64,000 bases of DNA from Bacillota bacterium. Lineage in GTDB: Bacteria > Bacillota > Clostridia > Acetivibrionales > DTU013. The notes beneath the pieces are model-generated. The model was given only the letters and a program-made list of their open reading frames with translations. It did not search any database and was not told the origin of the DNA. The stretch covers positions 1-64,000 of the forward strand of contig JAFABI010000094.1 of NCBI GenBank assembly GCA_023426125.1, in the 5' to 3' direction. Both the position numbers and the translations under genes were made by a program. This document shows positions 24,913-33,649 of the stretch, piece after piece. Every line of letters starts with the position of its first letter. Position 1 is the stretch's first letter.

Positions 24913-26733
24913 GTGGATACAGTGAATCTAAGTATATTTTACCAATGGATACGAAACATAGCCAACCGATTTACCAGGCGGCTTGCAAACAAGCTGGCGC
25001 TGGTTTTTTCTCTTATTGTGTCCATGTTTATCATCCTGCTGATCATGATCTCTTATTGGAGAACCATCGATACCATAAAGGCTGATTTCATTGATAACAA
25101 TAAAAGCATCCTCAAGCTGGTTGGTCAAAGCCTGGATAACTACATCCAGCAGGTGGATGAATTTTCCGTATCCATCCGGAAGGATCAGGGGAACCGGCTC
25201 ATCAATATTCTCATTGATAACTATGATGATTACCAGAGCAATACGTATATAGAAGATCAAATCAGGGGCTTGTTCAATACAAGACAGGATATTGAGGAAG
25301 TGAGATTCTATATTCCCTCCCTCGGGAAAGAATTTTTTATTTCAAGGTCATATGCAAATGTAAGGGTACGCAACAACACCAATAATCAGGAAGCGGAATG
25401 GTATAAAAAAGCGACGGCCGGGAGATATTTCCGGTACATCGAGCCAGGTTTGAGTAAGGAAAACGGCAGGGCGTTTTTCTCCTTTCACAGGGCATTGATC
25501 AATCTGGTCGGCAAAAAAACACTGGCTGTCGTCTCTATTTCATTTAATGACGAAATGATGAGAAAAATCAACTGGAATGAGTATAGCCAAAGCGGAGAGA
25601 TACTTTTGGTTTTTGACAGCAGTAACCAGCTCTTTTACTGCAGCAGCTCCGAATTGAAAAATTCAGCCGAGCTTGACGGCGTGGGTGGAAATATTTCTAA
25701 AGATGCGGTGAGCGGCAATTTTAATGTCAGGATTGACAATAAGGATTATCTGACTGTGTATGCCGTATCGGATCAAATCGGATGGAGAACTGCGAAGCTC
25801 ATTCCTTTGAACATACTGAGTCACAAGGTCCAACGGACCAGAGATTTAAGTCTGGGGCTGGGTATTGTTTTTATTGTGCTGTTCGTTACGCTGATCATAT
25901 TTATATCGAATATCATTACAAGGTCGTTGAACAGGTTGTCCAGACAAATGGAAAAAGTAGGAGAAGGTAATTTCAGAGCCAAGGCCATGGTCCGGGGAAA
26001 TGATGAGACCGCTCAACTGGCCGATACCTTCAATTATATGGTTCAACAGATTGATGAACTGGTAAATGAAAAATATATTGCGAAGATCAATGAGAAAACA
26101 GCCCAACTGAAGGCATTGGAAGCGCAGATCAACCCGCATTTCCTTTACAACTCGCTTCAGGCTATCGCATCCAGGGCGGTTTTAAATGGAAACCGGGAAA
26201 TCAGCAAGATGATAGAGGCCATGGCATATAACCTCAGATATTGCATAAAAGGCGGCGACATGGTTAAGGTTTCCGATGAAATGAAGCATATAAACAACTT
26301 TCTGATTTTGCACAAAGCCAGGTTCGAGGACAGGCTGAACGTAGAGGTAGTTGTAGAGGAAGGGACTCCTGATGTGATGATCCCTAAGCTTTCCATTCAT
26401 ACCCTTGTTGAGAACGCAATCAAACATTGCCTTGAACAGATTACAGGTTCCATTACCATCAAAGTCCACTCCTATCTGGACAATGAGTCGGTCATCGTTA
26501 AAGTGACGGATGACGGTCCCGGAATGACGGACGAACGGCTCCATCAGGTAAAAAATGATCTGGATCAGACAAAATGGCTGGATGGAGTCAATGAGCATAT
26601 TGGATTGAAAAACCTCAATGCACGGCTGAAACTCATGTATGACGGCAATGCGAGGCTGGAGCTTTCAAGCTCGCCGCACCTTGGAACGGAGATCCGGATG
26701 GTTATCCGTATGAATAACCCGGTCGATAAATAA
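24913..26733 (+). CDS. YesM-type sensor histidine kinase
   Basis: 606 aa. One membrane helix lies near residues 28-48, then an extracellular sensor domain, a second helix, a HAMP domain (SRQMEKVGEGNFRAK), and a His_kinase domain with the phospho-His at 409 in LEAQINPHFLYNSLQ. The ATP-binding end shows HTLVENAIKHC, DDGPGM and HIGLKNLNARL. The GTG at 24913 is chosen because AGGG lies 7 nt upstream; the longer GTG at 24877 lies inside a terminator stem. It should signal to the YesN-type regulator at 16515. Confidence 0.8.
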   Translation: MDTVNLSIFYQWIRNIANRFTRRLANKLALVFSLIVSMFIILLIMISYWRTIDTIKADFIDNNKSILKLVGQSLDNYIQQVDEFSVSIRKDQGNRLINILIDNYDDYQSNTYIEDQIRGLFNTRQDIEEVRFYIPSLGKEFFISRSYANVRVRNNTNNQEAEWYKKATAGRYFRYIEPGLSKENGRAFFSFHRALINLVGKKTLAVVSISFNDEMMRKINWNEYSQSGEILLVFDSSNQLFYCSSSELKNSAELDGVGGNISKDAVSGNFNVRIDNKDYLTVYAVSDQIGWRTAKLIPLNILSHKVQRTRDLSLGLGIVFIVLFVTLIIFISNIITRSLNRLSRQMEKVGEGNFRAKAMVRGNDETAQLADTFNYMVQQIDELVNEKYIAKINEKTAQLKALEAQINPHFLYNSLQAIASRAVLNGNREISKMIEAMAYNLRYCIKGGDMVKVSDEMKHINNFLILHKARFEDRLNVEVVVEEGTPDVMIPKLSIHTLVENAIKHCLEQITGSITIKVHSYLDNESVIVKVTDDGPGMTDERLHQVKNDLDQTKWLDGVNEHIGLKNLNARLKLMYDGNARLELSSSPHLGTEIRMVIRMNNPVDK

Positions 26734-26742
26734 AATTCCTTA

Positions 26743-26771
26743 TTGTCTACTTTGTTAAAAGTGTTTATAAT
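26743..26771 (+). promoter_or_regulatory. Promoter of pfkA
   Basis: TTGTCT (26743-26748), a 17-bp spacer and TATAAT (26766-26771), 47 bp before the pfkA start. It lies right after the histidine kinase stop, so pfkA is transcribed on its own. Confidence 0.65.
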
Positions 26772-26817
26772 TAATAATAATTTTACGTAACTGCAATCAT
26801 TTTGGAGGATTATTCAG

Positions 26818-27789
26818 ATGAGTGAAATAAAGACAATAGGAGTATTGACCAGCGGTGGTGACGCGCCAGGCATGAACGCCGCCATAAGAGCGGTTGTCAG
26901 GACGGGTATTTACAACGGCTTTAAGGTGATGGGGGTCAAGAAGGGCTACAACGGACTGATATGCGGCGATATTTTTGAAATGAACTCAAGAAGCGTATCG
27001 GATATCGTGCACAGAGGCGGAACGATGCTTCGTACAGCCCGCTGCCTGGAATTTAAAACAGAGGATGGAGTAAAGAAAGCTGTAAATATGGCCAAGGTTT
27101 TCAGGCTCGATGCCCTTGTGGTTATCGGAGGAGACGGTTCCTTCAGGGGAGCGAGGGATCTGAGCAAGTTTGGCCTGCCCGTTATCGGAATTCCGGGGAC
27201 CATTGATAATGATATAGGCTGCTCGGAATACACCATAGGCTATGATACTGCTTTAAACACTGTTCAGGATGCCATGGACAAAATCAGGGATACGGCTTAT
27301 TCCCACGAAAGATGCAGTATTCTTGAGGTAATGGGAAGACACGCGGGGTATATTGCCTTGAACATAGGCATTGCCTGCGGTGCTGAAGTCGTCCTTCTGC
27401 CGGAAATGCCTTTCGATTTTGACGATAAGATAATAAAGCCAATTATAGAAGGCAGGAACAGGGGCAAAAAGCAATACAGCGTTATTGTCGCCGAGGGTGT
27501 CGGAGGAGCAATCGATATTGCAAAGAAAATTGAGGAAGTAACGGGAATAGAATCAAGAGCTACAATATTAGGACATCTGCAAAGAGGGGGAAGTCCGACA
27601 GTCAAGGACAGAGTCATGGCCAGCATGATGGGAGCTCATGCTACGGAGATCTTGAAAAAAGGGATCATGAACAGGATCATTGCCGTAAAGGACAGCAAGG
27701 TTGTAGATATAGAAATAAACGAAGCATTGGCTATTGAGAAACAGATTGACGATAATATGGTTGAATTAAGTGAGATTTTATCGCTGTAA
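26818..27789 (+). CDS. pfkA: ATP-dependent 6-phosphofructokinase
   Basis: 323 aa, the usual length of bacterial PfkA. Motifs include GVLTSGGDAPGMNAA at the start, VVIGGDGSFRGA (ATP site), PGTIDNDI (catalytic Asp loop), EVMGRHAGYIAL and LGHLQRGGSPT (fructose-6-P site). The Gly of GGDGS favours ATP over pyrophosphate. It has its own promoter and GGAGG site. It commits fructose-6-phosphate from the fructokinase and hexokinase routes of this window to glycolysis. Confidence 0.95.
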   Translation: MSEIKTIGVLTSGGDAPGMNAAIRAVVRTGIYNGFKVMGVKKGYNGLICGDIFEMNSRSVSDIVHRGGTMLRTARCLEFKTEDGVKKAVNMAKVFRLDALVVIGGDGSFRGARDLSKFGLPVIGIPGTIDNDIGCSEYTIGYDTALNTVQDAMDKIRDTAYSHERCSILEVMGRHAGYIALNIGIACGAEVVLLPEMPFDFDDKIIKPIIEGRNRGKKQYSVIVAEGVGGAIDIAKKIEEVTGIESRATILGHLQRGGSPTVKDRVMASMMGAHATEILKKGIMNRIIAVKDSKVVDIEINEALAIEKQIDDNMVELSEILSL

Positions 27790-27863
27790 GCTCTTTCTGT
27801 ATGTAATGATCTCTGCACCTATGTTTTTTGGCATCTTTTGTCATTGCTGTGAAACTCCTATCC

Positions 27864-28008
27864 TGTAGGGGCGCGCATTACGCGTCCGCAAAATGCAATT
27901 TGTGATAATAATCTTTGCACCGGGGGAATGTTCTTGTCTGCCGCACCGTTCGCCATTCCATGGTTTGCGCTTACTTTCAAGGGCGGACGGCCAATGGCCG
28001 CCCCTACA
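27864..28008. repeat. GTAGGGGCG/CGCCCCTAC MITE-like repeat, full copy
   Basis: 145 bp with inverted ends TGTAGGGGCG and CGCCCCTACA, each followed inward by a CATTA/CCAATGG core. The left inner part carries CGCGTCCGCAAAATGCAAT. It makes up much of the 425-bp gap between pfkA and the response regulator. Further copies lie at 37360-37465 and, inverted, at 40555-40632; partial copies are at 37288, 44543 and 48989-49054. Confidence 0.75.
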
Positions 28009-28053
28009 TTGTAAGCTTTACCGCCAGAGCCCCCCCTGTCCCAGTTACATTCG

Positions 28054-28085
28054 GTGCGACAGGGAAGAACCGTCCCCTGTCGCAC
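28054..28085. repeat. GGGGACGGTTCT-type palindrome
   Basis: GGTGCGACAGGG pairs with CCCCTGTCGCAC around AAGAACCGT. The same core (GGGGACGGTTC, or its complement) sits in hairpins at about 37502-37523 and 63966-63990 with different arms. It lies about 130 bp before the response regulator start and may also form an mRNA hairpin. Confidence 0.5.
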
Positions 28086-28214
28086 CCTGTCGCGTCCTGC
28101 CGCAGGGTAACTTACTACTAAAAAGTGGATTGAAGTTCGGGCATGGTTTCTCTTGAAAAAACGTTATATTAAATGTAGTATTAACTGTATAAACCGTATA
28201 AAGGTGTATATAAG

Positions 28215-28886
28215 TTGAGATTATTGATCGTTGAAGATGAAACTGAATTGGCAAAGGCGCTGGAGAAGGGATTAAAGCCTTTCGGCTATGCCGTAGACCT
28301 TGCTTTTGACGGTCTGGAAGGCGAGCGCAGGGCGATGGCGGTCAATTATGACCTGATCGTTCTGGACTTGACCCTGCCGGTGAAAGACGGTATTGACGTA
28401 TGCAGATATTTGAGGGGGCACGGGTGCAATTCGGCGATACTGATGCTTACCGCGAGGAATCAGGTGTCCGAAAGGACGCTGGGACTGGACAGCGGCGCCG
28501 ACGATTATCTGGCCAAGCCGTTTGCCTTTGATGAACTGCGGGCAAGGATCCAGGCTTTGCTGCGAAGGTCTTTCGGTTTGCGCAATCCTGTCCTGACCGT
28601 CGGGAATTTGACGGTGGATCCGGCAGCCCGTACGGTATCCTTTGCCGGAATGGCAATTGATCTGACGTCACGGGAATTCGACATACTTGAGTATTTTGCA
28701 TGCAAATACCCTGCGGTGGTATCAACGGAGGATGTACTTGAGCATGTATGGAATGACGAAGTGAATCCGTTTTCCAACGTTGTAAGAGTCCATCTGGCGA
28801 ACCTGAGAAGGAAACTGAAAACCGGTGACGGAGAGCCGCTTATTGAGACTGTGATTGGAAAGGGATACAAGCTATGTGGCCGATAA
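28215..28886 (+). CDS. OmpR-family response regulator
   Basis: 223 aa. A receiver domain (LLIVEDETELAKALEKG, phospho-acceptor Asp51, Lys in DDYLAKPFAFDELRAR) is joined to a winged-helix DNA-binding domain (DLTSREFDILEYFA ... VIGKGYKLCG). The start is TTG with AAGGTG 8 nt upstream. It overlaps the kinase gene by 13 bp, so the two are co-translated. It is the first gene of the MacB/MalFG-like composite locus and probably controls it. Confidence 0.9.
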   Translation: MRLLIVEDETELAKALEKGLKPFGYAVDLAFDGLEGERRAMAVNYDLIVLDLTLPVKDGIDVCRYLRGHGCNSAILMLTARNQVSERTLGLDSGADDYLAKPFAFDELRARIQALLRRSFGLRNPVLTVGNLTVDPAARTVSFAGMAIDLTSREFDILEYFACKYPAVVSTEDVLEHVWNDEVNPFSNVVRVHLANLRRKLKTGDGEPLIETVIGKGYKLCGR

Positions 28887-30052
28887 AGCATAAAAAATTC
28901 AGCATTAAGTTTAGAATCGCGTTTGTTTACAGTATTTTTGTCCTGATTACAGGTATCGGGATTATACTATTCCTGAGCCTGGCTTTGCAAAACAGCATGA
29001 AGGAACAACCGGTTACAAGTGATATTACCTCGGTAACATATTCCATCGCTATGCAATCCCCGGAAGATTCTTCGGTAACTATCTATGAAGCCCCTGCCGT
29101 ACTACCTACGCAAAGGTATACCGTCACCGCCAGCCAGTTAAACTCGTTTCTTTCCTCCCAGATTTTCAAAAGGCTTACCCGGTATTCTCTCATTGCAGTC
29201 GGCATCATTCTGGTCGGTACGTTTTTCCTTAGCTATTTCCTGTCAAAAAGGCTGCTGAAGCCGTTGACGACCATGGCAAAGACGACGCACAGGATTACGG
29301 CTGAAAATTTCAACCAGAGGCTGGTCATTCCTGAAAACGACGATGAGCTCAAAGAGCTGGCCGATTCCTTCAACAATACGCTGGATGGCCTGCAGACAGC
29401 TTTTTATGAACTGGAAAGGTTTAACGCCTATGCCTCCCATGAATTGAAAAACTCGCTGGCAGTGATGAAGACCAGGCTGGAAGTGGATGTGATGGGGGGC
29501 GGAGATAACGAAACGGTGCGTTTCGCAATTTCCCAGGTGGATCGCATCTCAAAATCCGTAAACGACATCCTTGCCATTTCATCAAGAAACCTCAAGGACA
29601 GCAGCGAACTGGTAGACCTGGCCCTGGTTGCGGCACAGGCTGTGGACGAGTACAGGATAACGGGGAGAAGGATCGTGCTGGATATCCCGGAAGAAGGCGT
29701 CCTGCCGGTAAGAGGGAAAGAGATCTGGTTTCAAAGGGTAATTGCCAACCTGCTGGATAATGCAGTCAAGCATACGGAAGCTGCGAGCCCGATACAGGTA
29801 AATGTCAAGCAATGCCACGGAGCGGTGATGGTATCCGTTTCCGACTCGGGAGACGGGATTGACGGAAGCAAACGGGATTTGATATGGGAACCCTATTTCA
29901 CATCGGCATCAGACACCAATAAGGGTTATGGACTTGGCCTTGCCATGGTCAATCACATTGTTGATACCTGCGGCGGCCTGGTGTGGGTTGACAGTAAGCC
30001 CGGCAAGGGCAGTTCCTTTTATATTTCCCTGCCGGCAGTCAAGACGGCATAA
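28874..30052 (+). CDS. Sensor histidine kinase of the composite transporter locus
   Basis: 392 aa. Membrane helices lie near residues 13-36 and 104-124 with only a short loop of about 65 residues outside, so it may sense membrane events or a partner protein. A HAMP region follows, then the phospho-His at 189 (YASHELKNSLAVMK). The ATPase boxes are NLLDNAVKHT, SDSGDGI and GYGLGLAMVNHIV. A short loop and neighbouring ABC permease resemble systems in which the transporter itself is the sensor. That link is inference. Confidence 0.9.
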   Translation: MWPIKHKKFSIKFRIAFVYSIFVLITGIGIILFLSLALQNSMKEQPVTSDITSVTYSIAMQSPEDSSVTIYEAPAVLPTQRYTVTASQLNSFLSSQIFKRLTRYSLIAVGIILVGTFFLSYFLSKRLLKPLTTMAKTTHRITAENFNQRLVIPENDDELKELADSFNNTLDGLQTAFYELERFNAYASHELKNSLAVMKTRLEVDVMGGGDNETVRFAISQVDRISKSVNDILAISSRNLKDSSELVDLALVAAQAVDEYRITGRRIVLDIPEEGVLPVRGKEIWFQRVIANLLDNAVKHTEAASPIQVNVKQCHGAVMVSVSDSGDGIDGSKRDLIWEPYFTSASDTNKGYGLGLAMVNHIVDTCGGLVWVDSKPGKGSSFYISLPAVKTA

Positions 30053-30066
30053 GGAGTGCAAAGGCG

Positions 30067-31524
30067 ATGAGACATGCAATACGGCACGCGATGCACAATA
30101 TTGTAGGAGCTCCCGGCAGGAGCATCCTTACGGCGGTTGTCATTTTTATCTTTTTGACGCCTTTCATGGCCTGCATCGCCATTCAGGCAGGTGCACAAAA
30201 AGGGCTTGCGGAAGCCAGGACCCTTATCGGCAATGAAGTAAGGCTCAGTCCTGATTATTCCGCAATGGACGCCAATGGAGCAAACACGGAGCACTTTTAT
30301 GTCAAACGGGCTTTGGCGGATAAATTGCTTGACTCCGAATTTGTCACCGGTTTTACTTATTATTTGTGGACACTGGTTACTGCAGACCTGGAGCCGGTGA
30401 TCCTCGGAAGCTCCGATACGGTTGTCGCTGCGGCGCAAAGCAAAGAGGATCCCGATAAAAATCTGTTCCAGCTTTGCGGCTACAGCCGGCTGGATCTGCA
30501 GTCGGATTTCAGGAAGGGCAAATTCATCCTGGTTTCAGGAGAACTGCCTGCTGCAAAGGACAAAAATGCAAATTCAAGCGATGCCGTTATCAGCAGGGAT
30601 TTTGCCGAGACAAACGGTCTTGTGACCGGAAGCAGGTTTGCCATTGAAAGCGGCGGTTCCGATTCCGGAATAAAACTGGAGCTGAAAGTCTCGGGCATTT
30701 TTGACAAAGCAACGGAAAGCAGTACGGATACTGCTTCCTATTACCAGTCTGTCAATACTATTTTTGTGCCTCTGGAAGCTGCCGAAGGCATATATAAAAC
30801 GATGGAGGCGGGCGAATCGGAGGGATTATTGACTACTGCGCTCTTCTTTCTGGACGAGCCGGAGCACTTCGACGAATTCGCGGAAGAGCTTGAAAAGAGG
30901 GAGATTGATGTAAAGGGATACAAACTGGAGCAGGAGGATGAGGAGTTTCTCCAGGTCACCGGACCGCTGCGCGGTCTTGAAACCTTTGCCAGGGTATCCG
31001 CACTGATTCTTGTTTTTACAGGCGCCGTATGCATGTTTTTCATGGGGATCGCCGGACGGAAAAGGCGTAGAAAAGAAATAGGACTGTTCAGGGTGATCGG
31101 GCTGAGTAAAAAACAGGTATTGCTCCGGCTTGCCGCGGAGCTTGTTCCCATCTGCCTGGTATCGTTTACCGCAGCAGGTATGGCAGGGGCCTGGGCAGCG
31201 TCTCCCACAGCGGATATGCTGTTAAAGGAGCAGACAGGATTCGCCAGGTCGGAGAGCCAAAGTACGGCAAGGATTTATATCATGGGAGACTATTATAAGA
31301 TCGCTGAAAAGGCGGACGCGGGGATTGATGTGCAGCTGGATTCTAAGGCTGCCGGCGGCTATGGCGATTTTATTGATACAATTGATACGGCAATCGGATT
31401 TAACCATGTCCGGTTGTTTGTTGCTGCGGGATTACTGCCTGTCTTGTGCCTGTTTGCAGCGACAGCCCGGATTGCTGCCCGCAGCAGGCCGATCAATCAA
31501 ATAATCGATTTAAAGGACAGGTGA
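30067..31524 (+). CDS. MacB/FtsX-like ABC permease
   Basis: 485 aa. An N-terminal membrane helix (about residues 18-40) is followed by a large outer domain of about 260 residues like the MacB periplasmic core. Three more helices follow, with the FtsX-type cytoplasmic segment RRKEIGLFRVIGLSKKQVLLR between them. MacB/FtsX-type proteins do not form a channel but transmit mechanical force across the membrane. The neighbours are a two-component system before it and an ABC ATPase 7 bp after it. The physiological substrate or target is unknown. Confidence 0.8.
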   Translation: MRHAIRHAMHNIVGAPGRSILTAVVIFIFLTPFMACIAIQAGAQKGLAEARTLIGNEVRLSPDYSAMDANGANTEHFYVKRALADKLLDSEFVTGFTYYLWTLVTADLEPVILGSSDTVVAAAQSKEDPDKNLFQLCGYSRLDLQSDFRKGKFILVSGELPAAKDKNANSSDAVISRDFAETNGLVTGSRFAIESGGSDSGIKLELKVSGIFDKATESSTDTASYYQSVNTIFVPLEAAEGIYKTMEAGESEGLLTTALFFLDEPEHFDEFAEELEKREIDVKGYKLEQEDEEFLQVTGPLRGLETFARVSALILVFTGAVCMFFMGIAGRKRRRKEIGLFRVIGLSKKQVLLRLAAELVPICLVSFTAAGMAGAWAASPTADMLLKEQTGFARSESQSTARIYIMGDYYKIAEKADAGIDVQLDSKAAGGYGDFIDTIDTAIGFNHVRLFVAAGLLPVLCLFAATARIAARSRPINQIIDLKDR

Positions 31525-31531
31525 CACGCCG

Positions 31532-32212
31532 ATGGAGGAGATACTTGCATTTGAAGGGATTGAATATGGTTATCGCGACAGCAGAGGATATAAAACCATT
31601 ATCAAAAATGCCTGCGGTATTTTTGATAATGGCAGAATATATGCCGTCATGGGGCAGGCTCCGGATGAAAAGGCGGCTCTGTTGTCACTTTTGTCAGGTC
31701 TTGAAAAACCGGATAAGGGAAGTATACTTTTTAAGGGTGCGGACATCGAAGGCATGGGACGGGACCTGTTCCGCAGGAAGCATGTGGGCTTGCTGCTGCA
31801 GGCATATCCCTGTCTTCCCCGTTTAAGCGTACTGCAAAATGCGATGCTGTCAATGGATGGCTGCGGCGGTTCGCGGAAAGAATTAAAAAGGAGAATTGCA
31901 GGCTTGCTGGTGCAGGCAGGGCTTGAGCCGGCGAAAAACAGCCGCAGGGCATCCGGGTTAAGCTTTATGGAACAGCAGGCGGTAAGTCTTGTCAGGGCAT
32001 TGGGACCGGAACCTCCCCTTCTGCTTATCGAAGAAAGGGACTGGGATAGCGATCCTGGTCTTGGACATGGTATGGCCGGCCTTCTTCATCAGGCTGCTTA
32101 CGGCAGGGGCGCATGCGTTATAATTGCAACCAATTCAAGAAACCTTCTGGACAGGGCGGATGAAGTATGGGGCATGAAGCAGGGAATCTTGCTTCCGTTG
32201 AAGACACATTAG
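31532..32212 (+). CDS. ABC ATPase-like protein with eroded catalytic motifs
   Basis: 226 aa with the overall plan of LolD/MacB-type ATPases. The P-loop is GQAPDEKAA: the Lys is kept, but the glycines and the Ser/Thr are lost. The signature is LSFME instead of LSGGQ. The Walker B end is LLLIEERDW instead of DEP, and the H-loop His is Asn (ATNS). The Q-loop Gln (LLLQAYP) remains. It is a full-length open frame with good codon flow, so it is maintained but probably cannot hydrolyse ATP normally. It may be a regulatory or structural partner of the MacB-like permease. Confidence 0.78.
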   Translation: MEEILAFEGIEYGYRDSRGYKTIIKNACGIFDNGRIYAVMGQAPDEKAALLSLLSGLEKPDKGSILFKGADIEGMGRDLFRRKHVGLLLQAYPCLPRLSVLQNAMLSMDGCGGSRKELKRRIAGLLVQAGLEPAKNSRRASGLSFMEQQAVSLVRALGPEPPLLLIEERDWDSDPGLGHGMAGLLHQAAYGRGACVIIATNSRNLLDRADEVWGMKQGILLPLKTH

Positions 32213-32363
32213 TAACATCAGAAATAGTACCTTTTCTACGAAATAACTTCTGCAAACAGGCTTCCTGGTATTTTATTCATAGTTTGTTCATTCTTTTTTT
32301 ATGCTGTCTTTATCCCTGTTTTTGTAAAATGTTTTCAGCAGCACGAATTTAGCACTGGCGAAA

Positions 32364-32518
32364 TATAACGAGGCGACAAAAATATCCCCCACCTCCATAG
32401 GTGGCGGGTACCGAATTGGGTTTCAGGCGGTGAGCATATCTCCTGCCTCGTTGAAACTCTGCTGCGGTAAGGAAATTTGTCTACAACCGACAAATTTCCT
32501 TTGAATTAGGTCGTTATA
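32364..32518 (-). mobile_element. MITE-like element, copy 2 (uninterrupted)
   Basis: 155 bp with the same TATAACGA/TCGTTATA ends as copy 1 at 296-539, in opposite orientation. It lacks the 92-bp hairpin block of copy 1, so it shows the original form. Inside are a 13-bp perfect stem (GGAAATTTGTC arms) and a CCACCT/AGGTGG hairpin. It lies in the 523-bp gap between the ATPase-like gene and the MalF-like permease, interrupting the composite locus. Confidence 0.75.
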
Positions 32519-32610
32519 ACTTCCGGTACTGCAACGAAGGTTTCAGAATTATCTTTAATGTAACCTTCGCTGTAGTATTGATAGTCTTTTCCGGGGAACT
32601 ACGCTTGGTA

Positions 32611-32655
32611 GGCTGCATGGGCGAGCAGCAAATGCAAGGCATTTGCGACCAGCCC
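32611..32655 (-). repeat. Solo REP-like hairpin unit
   Basis: On the minus strand it has GGGCTGGTCGCAA, a palindromic GCAAATGC core and TTGCTGCTCGCCC. It matches the units inserted into MITE copy 1 at 368-459. It lies 90 bp from MITE copy 2 in the same gap. The rest of this gap (32213-32735) shows no gene. Confidence 0.65.
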
Positions 32656-32735
32656 GCTCCATTCCCCAGAAAAGAATCGGAAGTAATATTTCCAGTGCTC
32701 TTACATTCCATACTGGAACATGGAGGAGTGGTTTG

Positions 32736-33632
32736 TTGAAATTATCGGACAAAAAGGGGAAGAGCTTGCCGTTAAAAAAGATACGGGACCGCAGGGCGCT
32801 GGTGTTCTTTCTGGGGCCAAGCCTGGCGGGGGTTTCCGTTTTCTACCTCATCCCGTTTGCCGGCGGCATTTATTATTCGCTGGTTGACAGCCCCATCGCC
32901 GGAAGATTTGTGGGGCTTGCAAATTATATGCAACTGCTGGCCAATCCCATTTTCTTGAAGGCCGGCATAAATACGCTGATTTTTACCGGCATAAGCGTAC
33001 CTCTTAATCTTCTCCTTTCTCTTGGACTTGCAATGCTCCTTAATCAAAGGATTTATGGCAGGACAATGCTGAGGACAGCTTTTATCGTTCCTCTGGTTAT
33101 TCCGGTAGCCTCTGTCGTCATGGTCTGGCAGGTTTTTTTCGACCTCCACGGCTCCTTGAACGGATTGCTGGAATCGGCGGGTATCGGCGGCATTGACTGG
33201 ATGAAAAGCGAATGGGCCAGGGCTGTGATTATCGTCGTCTATTTGTGGAAGAATGCCGGCTATAACATGGTTGTCTACATTGCGGGCCTGCAGAATATCC
33301 CGGCGGAATACTACGAATCCGCCGACATTGACGGTGCCGGCGCCTGGTGCAAGTTTAGAAGCATTACCGTTACCTATCTGACGCCTGCGACATTTTTTGT
33401 TTTTATCATGGCAATCATCAACTCCTTCAAGGTGTTCAGGGAAACCTACCTGGTTGCAGGCTCCTACCCTCAGGATGGGATATACATGCTACAGCATTAT
33501 ATGAACAATATGTTTATGGCGCTGGATTATCAGAAGCTTACTTCGGCAGCCTTCCTGCTGGCGGTATTTCTGTTTTTGCTTATTATGGCGCTTTTCAGAG
33601 CAGAGCGGAAAGTCAGCCGGTACTTATACTGA
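32736..33632 (+). CDS. CUT1-type sugar ABC permease (MalF-like)
   Basis: 298 aa with about six membrane helices. The EAA-type loop (IPAEYYESADIDGAGAWCKF) is recognisable but its end, ITVTYLTP, departs from the usual I-LP. The TTG at 32736 is chosen because GGAGGAG lies 7 nt upstream; a TTG one codon earlier is equally possible, while a frame from 32643 would start in the repeat. It pairs with the MalG-like permease 17 bp downstream. No intact sugar-transport ATPase gene is in the locus. Confidence 0.83.
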   Translation: MKLSDKKGKSLPLKKIRDRRALVFFLGPSLAGVSVFYLIPFAGGIYYSLVDSPIAGRFVGLANYMQLLANPIFLKAGINTLIFTGISVPLNLLLSLGLAMLLNQRIYGRTMLRTAFIVPLVIPVASVVMVWQVFFDLHGSLNGLLESAGIGGIDWMKSEWARAVIIVVYLWKNAGYNMVVYIAGLQNIPAEYYESADIDGAGAWCKFRSITVTYLTPATFFVFIMAIINSFKVFRETYLVAGSYPQDGIYMLQHYMNNMFMALDYQKLTSAAFLLAVFLFLLIMALFRAERKVSRYLY

Positions 33633-33649
33633 AGGGGGAAGTATGTCTT

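Noticed and set aside
26818..27789. Pyrophosphate-dependent phosphofructokinase
   Set aside because: The GGDGS motif and the 323-aa length fit ATP-dependent PfkA.
31532..32212. Calling the ATPase-like gene a pseudogene
   Set aside because: The frame is complete, has a start close behind the permease gene, and the changes are substitutions without stops or shifts; kept as a CDS with a note.
32514..32752. Short minus-strand frames near MITE copy 2
   Set aside because: They translate the repeat and its flank (MPCICC-type residues also seen in the first MITE copy), so they are by-products of the repeat.
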